Shown: positions 18,506 through 27,153, counted from the stretch's first letter. The stretch: 64,000 nt of DNA from Planctomyces sp. SH-PL14 (GCF_001610835.1 NZ_CP011270.1:2808001-2872000); one strand, 5' to 3'. Program-made: numbers and translations. Notes: generated from the letters alone by a model not told the origin.

Positions 18506-20548
18506 TCAACGGTGAGGGGACGCGGCACGAAGCGGAATCGCCCCGGCCGCGGTCTTGAGCGCGGCACGAACCTGTTGGATGTCCTTGAGCTTCTCATCCC
18601 GCGGTAGGATGTGCCAGGGGACGATCACCGGACTCAAGCCGCGCGCCTTCTGGTTGGCCCGTTCCTGGTCGTCGACTCCCGACGGACCGTACCTCCAGCC
18701 GGCCAGCAGCCGTTCCGCCATCCATCGGTTGTGCTCCATCTCTGCCAGGACCAGTTCCTCCCGAGTCCCTTCGCCAACGCCTGGTGCTTCCGTCCCGGCC
18801 GAAACCCCCTCGTGGCTCTTAAAGTCGGCCACCGCGGCGAGCTTGATCGCGAGGTGGTCGGCGGCGGAGCGATTGGACTCTTTGGTCTTCTCCGACAATC
18901 GCTGCCAGGGTACGGGGGCCACGTCGGAGAGCCTGGGGTTCTGGCGCACGTATTCTTCGTGCGTGTGCTTCCCGATCGCTTCCCGGGAGAACGCGATGGC
19001 ATCGCCGTCGCTGGGGACTTCCTGGATCGCCCCGAAGGGAAACAGGTTCTTGTCCCGGTCGAGCGTGGCCGCCAACTCCGGCTGCCGCGGCAACCAGACA
19101 AAGAGGGGGACCGGCTTCCGGCATCCCAGGTTCGTCAGCAGTTCGCGGAGCTGGATCGCCGTCTCGAAGTTCGCGCGGTCCTCCTGACCGCAAACGATCA
19201 CAACAGGCCGGACCGCCTCCTCCGCAAACTCATCGACAAGCTGGCGGGCGAACCGTTCATCCAGGCGTGCGGAGGCGAGTTGGACGAAGCGGGAGTTCGT
19301 GACATACTGGACCGCTTCGCCTCCGGCGATGCGGATTCCGTCCGGAAGCGGATGACGGTTCCAGCTCCAGTCGTCCGCTTCCGGGAGGAAGGCCGAAACA
19401 CCGATCGTCGCCCCGTCCCAGGAGGTGAAACGGCAGAACCGGGCCAGAAACGCTCTCGCCGAGGATTCGATATCGACGTCCGCAATTGTGAGTCGGCTGC
19501 GGCGGCGGTTCGGAAAATGGCCGAGCCGGCCGAGCTCGACTGCCAGGGCCTGCCCCGTCGCTCCAAAGCCGACAAGAACATAATGGGCCACTTCCGACTC
19601 GCGGCGCGGAGCGTACGGCCACAATTGATGTGCGACGAGCCGGGTTGCCGCCGCCTGGAGCCCAGTGGAGACGTGGATCTCGGACGACTCCACACCGGGG
19701 AGGACAGACGAGTTGGGCTGTAGCTTGGCGGCGAGGCCCGTCTCGACGACGAGCGGCGCCTTGAGGCGGAGGGGCTGACTCACTCCTCCTTCGGGGGGAA
19801 GGCCGAAAAATAGTCTCGGATCGTCAAAGGGACTCCCCACGTTGATCGCCAGATCTCGATAGCCGTCCCGCAGAAGTTCCACCTGCGCGCACATCCGGGA
19901 AAGGTAGTATTCGCGTCCGTCTGCTGCGCGGAGCGCCTCCTCATAGGCGGATCGAGCGTTCGGCCAGTTCCCCACCAGGAGATGCGTCTCCCCTTCCATG
20001 GCGGGGATCCAGACGTTGTCGTCGTCGAGACGAGGCCGCCAGATGGCTGGCTCTTGCAACAGGAGGACGGCGTCCTCCCGGACCTCACGCAGAAGCGGTT
20101 GGCTCTCGGAGAGCGGGGCGAGCGTGACCCGCAACGACGCGCGAAGGAACCGCATCGTAAGCTGATTGATTCGCGGATAGAAGGAGTGCGAGAGCTCGTA
20201 GGCGTGCCGGTAGGCTTCCTCAGCCTCCTGCAGGCTCGCCAGCGCCCGAGGGGGGCTGGTGACGCGGAGGCGGGCGGCGCGTTTCTTGTAGAGCTTGCCG
20301 AAGCGGCACAACGTCTCCTCGCTTCCGCCGAAGCGGCGTTTCTGGTCCGTCAGTAGCCGCATGGCCTCATCGTCGCGCCCCTGCAGCTCGAGGACATGCG
20401 CCAGTTCGTCGGCGATCGGCAGTGCGTAAGGATGGTCCGCCAACCCTCGGAGGAGGATCTCCTCGGCCCGCAGCAGCTGCTCGGGAACGGAGTCCTGCCG
20501 GTAGAGGCGGGCTTCCGCGATGACGTCTCGATAGGTTGGGATCTTCAT
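18506..20548 (-). CDS. TPR - Rossmann (TrkA-N-like) - RyR domain protein
   Basis: This encodes 680 residues. The first 270 form TPR-like helical hairpins (for example LLRAEEILLRGLADHPYALP and ARSAYEEALRAADGREYY). A Rossmann nucleotide-binding segment begins near residue 315 with HYVLVGFGATGQALAVEL, the GxGxxG type found in TrkA-N domains. The C-terminal 80 residues match a RyR repeat (EMEHNRWMAERLLAGWRYG and IVPWHILPRDEKLKD). The start ATG at 20548 overlaps the upstream stop as ATGA, so the two genes are translationally coupled; a reading starting upstream lies inside the previous gene. Prokaryotic RyR domains occur with conflict and nucleotide-signalling proteins and are proposed ligand sensors. 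The function here is inferred. Confidence 0.82.
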   Translation of the reverse strand: MKIPTYRDVIAEARLYRQDSVPEQLLRAEEILLRGLADHPYALPIADELAHVLELQGRDDEAMRLLTDQKRRFGGSEETLCRFGKLYKKRAARLRVTSPPRALASLQEAEEAYRHAYELSHSFYPRINQLTMRFLRASLRVTLAPLSESQPLLREVREDAVLLLQEPAIWRPRLDDDNVWIPAMEGETHLLVGNWPNARSAYEEALRAADGREYYLSRMCAQVELLRDGYRDLAINVGSPFDDPRLFFGLPPEGGVSQPLRLKAPLVVETGLAAKLQPNSSVLPGVESSEIHVSTGLQAAATRLVAHQLWPYAPRRESEVAHYVLVGFGATGQALAVELGRLGHFPNRRRSRLTIADVDIESSARAFLARFCRFTSWDGATIGVSAFLPEADDWSWNRHPLPDGIRIAGGEAVQYVTNSRFVQLASARLDERFARQLVDEFAEEAVRPVVIVCGQEDRANFETAIQLRELLTNLGCRKPVPLFVWLPRQPELAATLDRDKNLFPFGAIQEVPSDGDAIAFSREAIGKHTHEEYVRQNPRLSDVAPVPWQRLSEKTKESNRSAADHLAIKLAAVADFKSHEGVSAGTEAPGVGEGTREELVLAEMEHNRWMAERLLAGWRYGPSGVDDQERANQKARGLSPVIVPWHILPRDEKLKDIQQVRAALKTAAGAIPLRAASPHR

Positions 20549-21870
20549 GCCGTTCCACTCCTCGGCGGCAGGACATAGCGTGCGGCGGCGCATCCGGCCG
20601 AGAGGTATGCCCCTTTCCGCTCGACCGGTTTCAGGTTGGAGAAGCGGACCGCGTTGAGTCCGTAGACCGAGAGGACGAAGTCGTATTCCGCCCGCCACAA
20701 CTGGCTTCGGTTCGACTGGCTCAGATGCCGCGCGGCGAGGTTCCGGATCCTGAGCAGAAGCCACTTGAGCCGGTCCGCGGGCGTCGGCAGGTCCGCCCGA
20801 GGGGGCCAGTCGAAGTGGCCGTGGGCCGCGCGGCTCGTTTCTCCCAGAGCCGTCTCAAACTCGACGACGTCCCGGGAGAACGACCGGTCATGGACGAACA
20901 GCCGCGGATAGGCGCGGATCTTGAACTCTGTTTCCAGTTTCACGAAGTCCCAGGCGATGAGGTTGTTCGCCCCCAAGTTTCCGTAGTCGAAGACGGCGGG
21001 CCACAGGACCAGGTCTTCGACACGGCCGACCAGAATGTTGCGGCCGTGCAGATCGCCATGCCCCCGCCCGCGCAGCAGCCGCGGAAACGGCCGCTCCCCC
21101 CAGTGGTCCATCAGGTAACGGAGCTGGTAGACCGGATCGTGGAACTGGTCCTTCCAGCGAGGGTGCTCCAGCTCGGTCGTCACTTCGCAGCGGAGCTGGA
21201 GCGCTTCCGGCGCCTCCCAGTCCGACAGATTGCGGACCAGATGGCGATCGATCCGGGGCTCTCGAACTTCGTCGCGCCATGTCTTGGGATCGTCGTCAAA
21301 GGAGTGGGAGTACAGGAGGCGGCCCAGCCGTTCGTATAACTCGAACAGCAGGCTGGCCAAGGACTGAGCAGTCGGTTCGCCCACGCGAACGCACGCCAGG
21401 AGGGCTTCTTCGAGCGGGACTGTCTGCTCGACGCCGATCATCTGCTGCGCGTCTTCGTAGATCAGGGCGATCAGGTCGCTACCGTGGTAAGCGGCTTTGA
21501 GTCCCATGAGGACCAAGTCGTGGTGGACACCGTCCGGCCGGCAAACGTTCCAGTTTTCGAACTCCTCCGCGAGGGGGTTCCTTGTTCCCGGCGTATGGGC
21601 TCGCTTTCCCAGCTTGACGACCATCGGCCTGGTCTGATCTCCCTGTGTCACTTCGACGCCCAAGATGCATTCATCGTCCTGCTGCTGCCGGAATCCCTTA
21701 TAGACCTGCTGGACAACGACATGGCTCGCGTCCGGAAACACAAGCTCGATTCTCTGTCGCAGGTCCCTCAGGAACGGCTCCAGTGCATTGCGACATTCCG
21801 CTAACAGAGGTGCTGCGCGGCGCTCTAGCTTGTTTTGCGCCAAGAGCGAGAAGATCACTCGCACAGCCAT
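20545..21870 (-). CDS. Aminoglycoside-kinase-like protein coupled to the RyR protein
   Basis: This is a 441-residue protein. HGDLHGRNILVG followed by VFDYGN matches the catalytic and metal-binding loops of the aminoglycoside/choline kinase fold, and VVKLGK supplies a candidate ATP-binding lysine. The layout resembles proteins annotated as ternary-complex-associated domain 9, but I hold that identification loosely. The start at 21870 is supported by GAGGG six nt upstream. The stop overlaps the RyR gene start (ATGA). The pair may form a two-protein sensor/kinase unit; the phosphorylated substrate is unknown. Confidence 0.7.
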   Translation of the reverse strand: MAVRVIFSLLAQNKLERRAAPLLAECRNALEPFLRDLRQRIELVFPDASHVVVQQVYKGFRQQQDDECILGVEVTQGDQTRPMVVKLGKRAHTPGTRNPLAEEFENWNVCRPDGVHHDLVLMGLKAAYHGSDLIALIYEDAQQMIGVEQTVPLEEALLACVRVGEPTAQSLASLLFELYERLGRLLYSHSFDDDPKTWRDEVREPRIDRHLVRNLSDWEAPEALQLRCEVTTELEHPRWKDQFHDPVYQLRYLMDHWGERPFPRLLRGRGHGDLHGRNILVGRVEDLVLWPAVFDYGNLGANNLIAWDFVKLETEFKIRAYPRLFVHDRSFSRDVVEFETALGETSRAAHGHFDWPPRADLPTPADRLKWLLLRIRNLAARHLSQSNRSQLWRAEYDFVLSVYGLNAVRFSNLKPVERKGAYLSAGCAAARYVLPPRSGTA

Positions 21871-21952
21871 GTTGCGCCCTCGGTCGTTCGATTCACTGAT
21901 CACGATCATGTTAGCTCTCGAACGTCATGTTAAGCGTTCATCGCCGCCCGAA

Positions 21953-22190
21953 CCGGGTCCAGGGGCACTCTGGTCAGCGGGTGCAGGGGAGCGAATCCCC
22001 CTTGGCCTCCGGAGGCTTGGCCTGTCGAGAACTATCGGAAGGAGTTGGTGTCCAATCGCGGACAACGTGCGGGATGCCCCCTCACCAACCCGCGGCGATT
22101 GCAAAGCCGGCGGTGTGGTGTGGGGGAGTCCTCAACGCGGGTACCACAAAGCGGACATCCGTTGCTTACAACTGTTCCTCATCGGACGGC
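21953..22190 (-). repeat. Dispersed intergenic repeat, copy A (truncated, diverged)
   Basis: This is the most decayed of six related copies. It begins with the CCGGGTCCAGGGGCA end, keeps the central block ending in GTCCTCAACGCGGGTACCAC, and fades near ACATCCGTTGC. The far hairpin end is missing. It fills the gap between the kinase-like gene and the Nudix gene. Confidence 0.75.
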
Positions 22191-22226
22191 AGCCGGGCGT
22201 CAATGGGGTTGAGCGAGTGCGGACCG

Positions 22227-22688
22227 TCACTCCGCGGACTCACGGCCGGCAATCCAGTCCAAGGAGCGAGCCACCTGCGCATCGATCGCCTTCCCGGACA
22301 ATGTCCGTCCGGCGCGGACCTCCGCCTCGCTCACCCAGCAGTTCTCCGGCGCCTCCAAGACTCTTGTCGCCACCGCGTCGTCGCGAAGCCAGCCACTGAA
22401 CAGCTCGAAGGCATATCGCGTCTCCGCGCCGGCCGACTTCGAGAACGCCTTGTATTCGAGCCGGGTCGTCACGGGCCGGTCGGAGATCTGGAAGTCAATC
22501 TCCGGCATCAGCCGCAACTCCTCCGTCACCTCCCGCACGCAACAGTCACGGAACGTCTCTCCCTTCCGCCGGTGGCCGCCGATCAAGGAATACGCCCGCC
22601 ACCGTTCATTCCATTGCGTCAGGTACGCCGTTGTCCCATCGGGCGTGGAACGGGTAAACAACGCCAAGGCCGACTCAGAAACACGCAT
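22227..22688 (-). CDS. Nudix hydrolase
   Basis: This 153-residue protein has a complete Nudix box, GHRRKGETFRDCCVREVTEE, fitting Gx5Ex7REUxEE exactly, so the metal-binding glutamates are present. The start at 22688 (MRVSESALALF) has GAGGTG about six nt upstream. It would hydrolyse a nucleoside diphosphate linked to a variable group X; the substrate cannot be read from the sequence. A degenerate paralogue lies 49 bp upstream on the same strand and shares the NERW segment before the box, suggesting an ancient tandem duplication. Confidence 0.88.
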   Translation of the reverse strand: MRVSESALALFTRSTPDGTTAYLTQWNERWRAYSLIGGHRRKGETFRDCCVREVTEELRLMPEIDFQISDRPVTTRLEYKAFSKSAGAETRYAFELFSGWLRDDAVATRVLEAPENCWVSEAEVRAGRTLSGKAIDAQVARSLDWIAGRESAE

Positions 22689-22737
22689 GTCCACACCTCG
22701 TTGTCCGCAGTCCCCCTGTCGAACGGATCGACATCCC

Positions 22738-23178
22738 CTATGGCAGCCAGCCCCACTCCACACAGGCGGTGAGGATTGGCTTCACCGAGGGAGAGAGCGG
22801 GTGGTAGTTCCCTCTCAGCAACGTGTCGACATCCGCCAGCACGACGCGATCGCTCCCGGCCGCGGCCGCCGCGAAGTCAGGATGGACCTCCACCGGCACG
22901 ACGGTGAACTGATAGTCCTTCAGCTGCCCGTCCGCCCCGCCACGCCACGTGTGGCGGACCGCCTGCCCCGTCTGGCCAGTCGCGACCCACACCGGAAGCC
23001 GGAACACCTCGGCCGCCGCGCGAACCGCCGCCGCTTCCGGCGTCTCCGCCGGAGGGCCGGCGTCCAGCTTCGACATGGGCAACACGAAGGCCCCCCAACG
23101 CTCGTTCCAGGCCAGAGCCAGCCGACCATCGAACTTCATCAACGCCACGCCAATCGACACAACGGGGTACTCGGACAT
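22738..23178 (-). CDS. Nudix-fold protein with degenerate Nudix box
   Basis: This is a 146-residue protein. The segment NERWGAFVLPMSKLDAGPP aligns with NERWRAYSLIGGHRRKGET of its neighbour, but the REUxEE part reads AVRAAAEVF, so the catalytic glutamates are mostly lost. The start is the ATG at 23178, with AAGGA nine nt upstream; the ATG at 23187 would leave no room for a ribosome binding site. It probably binds rather than hydrolyses a nucleotide, or partners the active Nudix protein (inference). It is divergent from the LysR-type gene. Confidence 0.72.
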   Translation of the reverse strand: MSEYPVVSIGVALMKFDGRLALAWNERWGAFVLPMSKLDAGPPAETPEAAAVRAAAEVFRLPVWVATGQTGQAVRHTWRGGADGQLKDYQFTVVPVEVHPDFAAAAAGSDRVVLADVDTLLRGNYHPLSPSVKPILTACVEWGWLP

Positions 23179-23316
23179 GGGAGTCATTCCTTGGGGAAAA
23201 GAACAATTCTCTTTTGGTGATTTCTTGCCGTTCGATTCACTTGTGGAATACACTACGAGCCGCCCATCGGACGAGCAAGGTGGAAGCTGAAAGAATCGCG
23301 AGACTGGTCAAATTGG

Positions 23317-24324
23317 ATGTCGAACCCGAATCATCTTCCGCTCGAACTGCTCGAAACGTTCGTGGCGATCGCCGACCACGACGGGGACGCCGCTGCCGCG
23401 GGACGCCAGCTGGAGATCTCCCAGCCGACGGTCTCGAAGCGGCTGGCGGCTCTGCGTCGGCTGACCGCGGATGGCTCGCGGCCCCCCTGGTTGCTGCTGA
23501 AGGGGAAACGCTGGCTGCTGACGTCCGAAGGGGAAAGAATGCGAGGAGTGGCGGCGGACCTAATCCGCCAGTACCGGCGTGTGGAGGCTTTTGCCGCCGG
23601 TGGGAGCCTCCCCTCACGGCCGGAAGTCTCCCTCGCGTGCGGCCAGCAGGCGGCGGCCGGTTTTGTGAAAGGTGCTGTAGAACGATTTCTCCAGGAGCAG
23701 CCGGAGTCGCGGATTCGCCTGTCGACGGCGCGGGCGAAAGCGCGGATCGAGGGGGTGGCGGCGGGGCGATTCGATCTGGCGGTGGTCGCCGAGGCCCCCG
23801 CGATCATTCGCCGGACAGCGCGGACCGAGCTCTTCGTCGAGACGCTTTTTGAAGATCGCCTGGTCTTGGCCGCCAATCCTCGGCCGAAGGCGACATGGGC
23901 CCGGCAATGGGGCGAGCTCCCGACCGATCGCCCGGCGGCGGCCCGGGATCTCGTCGGCCTCCCGTTCATTCTTCCCGAGCCCGACGCGACCCGGCGGCAG
24001 CAGTTCGACCAGTGGATCTACCGGAGCACCGGACAACCGGTGGATGTGGTGATTGAAACCGGCGGCTGGCAGACAATCCTGGACTTTGCCTCGGCCGGAC
24101 TAGGCGTCGCCTTGGCCTCGCAAAGTGCGATCGACTGGCTCGATGGAACTCGCCCCGAGGAGCTGACGACGCGATTGTTAGCGGTCCGAGACTTGCATCC
24201 GAGGATCGTTCACTTGATAGCTCGTAAGATTCACGGACAGAACGAGCCGGATCTTGAAGGAACCGCGGCAGGCCTCCGCTCGGCACTGAAACGCATGGCC
24301 GAGGTGACGACAATTCCTCGATGA
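23317..24324 (+). CDS. LysR-type transcriptional regulator
   Basis: This encodes 335 residues. The N-terminal winged helix-turn-helix reads LELLETFVAIADHDGDAAAA, then QLEISQPTVSKRLAALRR. The effector-binding domain from about residue 95 includes GRFDLAVVAE and AGLGVALAS, as in the periplasmic-binding-protein-like fold of LysR regulators. It lies divergent from the Nudix pair with 138 bp between starts, the classic arrangement of a LysR regulator and its target, so it may control the Nudix genes. The inducer is unknown. Confidence 0.88.
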   Translation: MSNPNHLPLELLETFVAIADHDGDAAAAGRQLEISQPTVSKRLAALRRLTADGSRPPWLLLKGKRWLLTSEGERMRGVAADLIRQYRRVEAFAAGGSLPSRPEVSLACGQQAAAGFVKGAVERFLQEQPESRIRLSTARAKARIEGVAAGRFDLAVVAEAPAIIRRTARTELFVETLFEDRLVLAANPRPKATWARQWGELPTDRPAAARDLVGLPFILPEPDATRRQQFDQWIYRSTGQPVDVVIETGGWQTILDFASAGLGVALASQSAIDWLDGTRPEELTTRLLAVRDLHPRIVHLIARKIHGQNEPDLEGTAAGLRSALKRMAEVTTIPR

Positions 24325-24439
24325 GACGAAGCCTGTCAAGATCTTCCTGGCCAGGCCGACATCGCAATTACACGATAGGCTGGTCATGCGAGACGCGAGG
24401 GGACACCATCTTTGAGCGGACTATGAACCTTGGTCCTAG

Positions 24440-24568
24440 CTCACCGATCTCAAGTCCCGCGGACTGCTCGACAGCACGCTCCTGATTTATACCACGGAGT
24501 TCGGCCGTCAGCCCGCAACACGGGGCCGAGAACGCGACCACAATCCCGGAGCGTGCACCGCTGGGAGG
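24440..24568 (+). pseudogene. Remnant of a DUF1501 family gene
   Basis: The frame beginning CTC at 24440 translates [20 protein letters not shown], then [18 protein letters not shown]. This is recognisable as the C-terminal segment of planctomycete DUF1501 proteins (LLDxTLxxxxxEFGRxP, RDHxP). It is preceded by an in-frame TAG at 24437 and fades out just before the CRISPR array. It marks a site of past rearrangement. Confidence 0.7.
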
Positions 24569-24644
24569 TTGCGATTTCTCAATACACCCGCCGCTGTGCC
24601 CTGGTTCTAAGGGACGCTCGGATCCCCTGAGCCTTGACCTCATC

Positions 24645-25868
24645 CCGCAGCTCCCCGGAGCGAAGTGGCTTGGATACACTTCTCAGTTCGCACGGGAGCG
24701 TTATCCTCTCTTTGCTGCTCGGAGGGAAGCGTGGCTCGGAGGCTCCTTGGCTTCTGCGAGTGTGGGAACGCGGAGGGCTGTGGCTCGGAGGGAAGCGTCG
24801 CTCGGATACACTCGGAACCAGTCCTGCCCAGCGTTCTCCGAAGCTGTGGCTCGGAGGGAAGCGTCGCTCGGATACACTACGACCGGGTGAAGCGCCGCCG
24901 CCTCTGCAGCTGTGGCTCGGAGGGAAGCGTCGCTCGGATACACTGGCCGAGGAACGGTACGACCGACTCGAACTGCTGTGGCTCGGAGGGAAGCGTCGCT
25001 CGGATACACTGCAGTGCGTCGTGACATCACCGCCCTACTTGCTGTGGCTCGGAGGGAAGCGTCGCTCGGATACACTGTCAATGGTTTGGCAGAGGCGGGG
25101 CATTGCGCTGTGGCTCGGAGGGAAGCGTCGCTCGGATACACTCCAAGACCACGGCGGGAACCTCTACGCCGCGCTGTGGCTCGGAGGGAAGCGTCGCTCG
25201 GATACACTCCCACTGCTTCTCAACCGTGATCCCGAAGTGCTGTGGCTCGGAGGGAAGCGTCGCTCGGATACACTGGATGCGGAGGGGGGCAACATCTTCG
25301 AAGTGCTGTGGCTCGGAGGGAAGCGTCGCTCGGATACACTGAAGAAGGCGACTCCTGGGCCGTGGGTGGCGCTGTGGCTCGGAGGGAAGCGTCGCTCGGA
25401 TACACTGATGCACAAGAACTCCCTCCACCTGATGTCGCTGTGGCTCGGAGGGAAGCGTCGCTCGGATACACTAGGAACGAACGCACTTCCAGTTCTACGA
25501 TGGCTGTGGCTCGGAGGGAAGCGTCGCTCGGATACACTATTTCGTCTTGTGACTATGCCCGGGGAGAAGCTGTGGCTCGGAGGGAAGCGTCGCTCGGATA
25601 CACTTCTTCCAGTTCGGTCCGATGCGATTCAGTTGCTGTGGCTCGGAGGGAAGCGTCGCTCGGATACACTGACATACTCCGAATGCCCGTCACCGACATA
25701 GCTGTGGCTCGGAGGGAAGCGTCGCTCGGATACACTGCACCTGCCGGCCCGGTGGACACTGCGGATGCTGTGGCTCGGAGGGAAGCGTCGCTCGGATACA
25801 CTAAAAGATCGCTGCGCAGAATCACGTCCGTCGCTGTGGCTCGGAGGGAAGCGTCGCTCGGATACACT
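24645..25868 (+). CRISPR. Type II-C CRISPR array, 36-bp repeats and 30-bp spacers
   Basis: Seventeen identical 36-bp repeats begin at 24777 and recur every 66 bp to 25833-25868, separated by 30-bp spacers. Each repeat starts GCTGTGGCTCGGAGGGAAGC and ends GCTCGGATACACT. Two decayed repeats precede them, at 24645-24680 (right half conserved) and 24711-24746 (centre conserved), giving 19 repeats and 18 spacers. Decay at the cas2-distal end and perfect copies near cas2 suggest new spacers enter on the cas2 side. Comparison with the Neisseria repeat (GTTGTAGCTC...GCTACAAT) and with the tracrRNA anti-repeat puts the crRNA sense on the plus strand, towards cas2. The last repeat ends 49 bp from the cas2 stop. 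Confidence 0.98.
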
Positions 25869-25917
25869 ACCTTTGACGTAATCCTCTCGGCTGCAGCGAG
25901 ATGACCGCAGCCGCCAA

Positions 25918-26262
25918 TCAGAAAAGCTGCAATTGTTGAGGCTGCGGCTCGGGGGCAGCGCGCGTTTTTCCATGGTAGACCTCCATTTTGCCAAACTGCC
26001 GGTCTGTCACCATAAGAAGACGGACATGGCCGTCGCGGGGGAGCTTGCGGACAATTTTATCGCGGTGGGCATCAGCTGTCTGCTCACTGTCGCAGCAACG
26101 GGCATAGACCGAGTACTGCATCTGCGAGAATCCATTGTCGAGGAGCAGGTTGCGGAAGCGAACGTAGTTTCGCTTCGCCGCCCGGTCATCCACAGGAAGG
26201 TCGAACATCGCGAACAGCCACACGACCTTATATCCCGAAAACGCGTGTTCACTCCGGGGCAT
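25918..26262 (-). CDS. cas2: CRISPR-associated endonuclease Cas2
   Basis: This is 114 residues with the Cas2 hallmark strand VVWLFAMFDLPVDD (conserved Asp after the first strand), SVYARCC, and VRLLMVTDRQFGKM. The start at 26262 is supported by GGAGGG eight nt upstream and overlaps the cas1 end by 14 nt; an upstream ATG at 26295 would lie deeper in cas1 without a ribosome binding site. Cas2 forms the central dimer of the Cas1-Cas2 spacer integrase. Given the cas1 frameshift, its function may be lost unless the frameshift is bypassed or is a sequencing error. Confidence 0.95.
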   Translation of the reverse strand: MPRSEHAFSGYKVVWLFAMFDLPVDDRAAKRNYVRFRNLLLDNGFSQMQYSVYARCCDSEQTADAHRDKIVRKLPRDGHVRLLMVTDRQFGKMEVYHGKTRAAPEPQPQQLQLF

Positions 26263-27153
26263 CCGCGAAACCCTCCGGAAGCTTGAGTTGGGCACCGGCC
26301 TCCTGGATCGCCTGGGCGAGCGACTGGGCCGTGAGAGTGAGCGCGTCGAAAAGTGTGCGGATCTGCTGGTGGATGCGGACGTGGCGGGTCAGGCTACCGA
26401 GGAGTTGCTGGCGGATGTCGCGGTCCAACTCCGCCAGCGACTCTCGTCCCGATGCGACCTGAACGACGGCCCGGTCGACGAACGGGCGATACGGCTCCAT
26501 GACGTCGTCCGCCAGACACCAGCTGTTGTACTTATTGTGGTGATGCAGTCCGACCGATGGATGCAGGCCGGCGGCGCAGATCGCGCGGGCTGTGGCGGCG
26601 CGAAGGACGGCGTACCCGTAGTTCAAAAGGCGGTTGTGGTCGGCGGCGTCGCGGTCACGGCGGAAGTCGCTGCCGAACAGGGCAGTCCAGTAGCGTCTTG
26701 CCGCCCGGCCTTCGACGTTGGTCGGGTCGCCGGAGCGGACGAGCGGAAGCAGGGCGGCGAGCCCGGCATCGGTCTCATGGGTCTCCGTCAGGAGGCCCGC
26801 CTGCATTGCGATCTTGCCGCGGACGATCTGCTGCCAGAGTCGCTTGGCGCGAGGGAGCGGCAGCGAAAACTGTTCGCGGAACCGTTCCGTTTGAGTGGAG
26901 TGGGCGTCGAGCGGAAGGAGCAGTCCCACCGGCATGCGGGCGCGGTCGCAGGTCACGAGGGTTCCGCCGTGAGCAACGAGCTCGGTGAGGACCGCTTGGG
27001 TGTAGCTGACCTGCGGATGAGCGACGATGACAACGGCGAGGTCGTCGAGCGGGATGCTGTGAGCTTCCCTTCCTGAAGCTGAACGACGAGCTGTTGCCGT
27101 TCGACGCGGAGGCGCGCGGGAGATTCGGCAATTTCGAGAATACGGTTCCGCAT
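26249..27153 (-). pseudogene. cas1: CRISPR-associated integrase Cas1, interrupted by a one-base frameshift
   Basis: The natural N-terminus starts at 27153: MRNRILEIAESPARLRVERQ, then QLVVQLQEG. It leaves the correct frame at the GGG at 27069-27067. The rest of Cas1 continues in the next frame from EAHSIPLDDLAVVIVAHP to the stop at 26249. One extra G there would restore LQEGEAHSIPLDDL. The core is otherwise intact, with catalytic E in NVEGRAARRYW, H in GLHHHNKYN and the acidic ADDVMEPYRP. A reading from 27241 gives an N-terminus unlike any Cas1. Possibilities are a sequencing error, a recent inactivating deletion, or -1 ribosomal frameshifting on the GGAAGGGAAG stretch. The gene overlaps cas2 and lies 119 bp downstream of cas9. 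Confidence 0.9.

Noticed and set aside
18249-18597. Short minus-strand frames between the RyR gene and the TIR gene
   Set aside because: Overlapping frames with Arg/Pro/Ser-rich composition typical of antisense GC-rich DNA; no ribosome sites.
20549-20764. Longer N-terminus for the RyR protein
   Set aside because: It lies inside the upstream kinase-like gene in a different frame; the ATGA overlap start at 20548 is standard coupling.
24665-25994. Long open frames on both strands across 24.6-26.0 kb with repetitive peptides
   Set aside because: They are read-throughs of the CRISPR array; the 66-bp period is a multiple of three and keeps the frames open.
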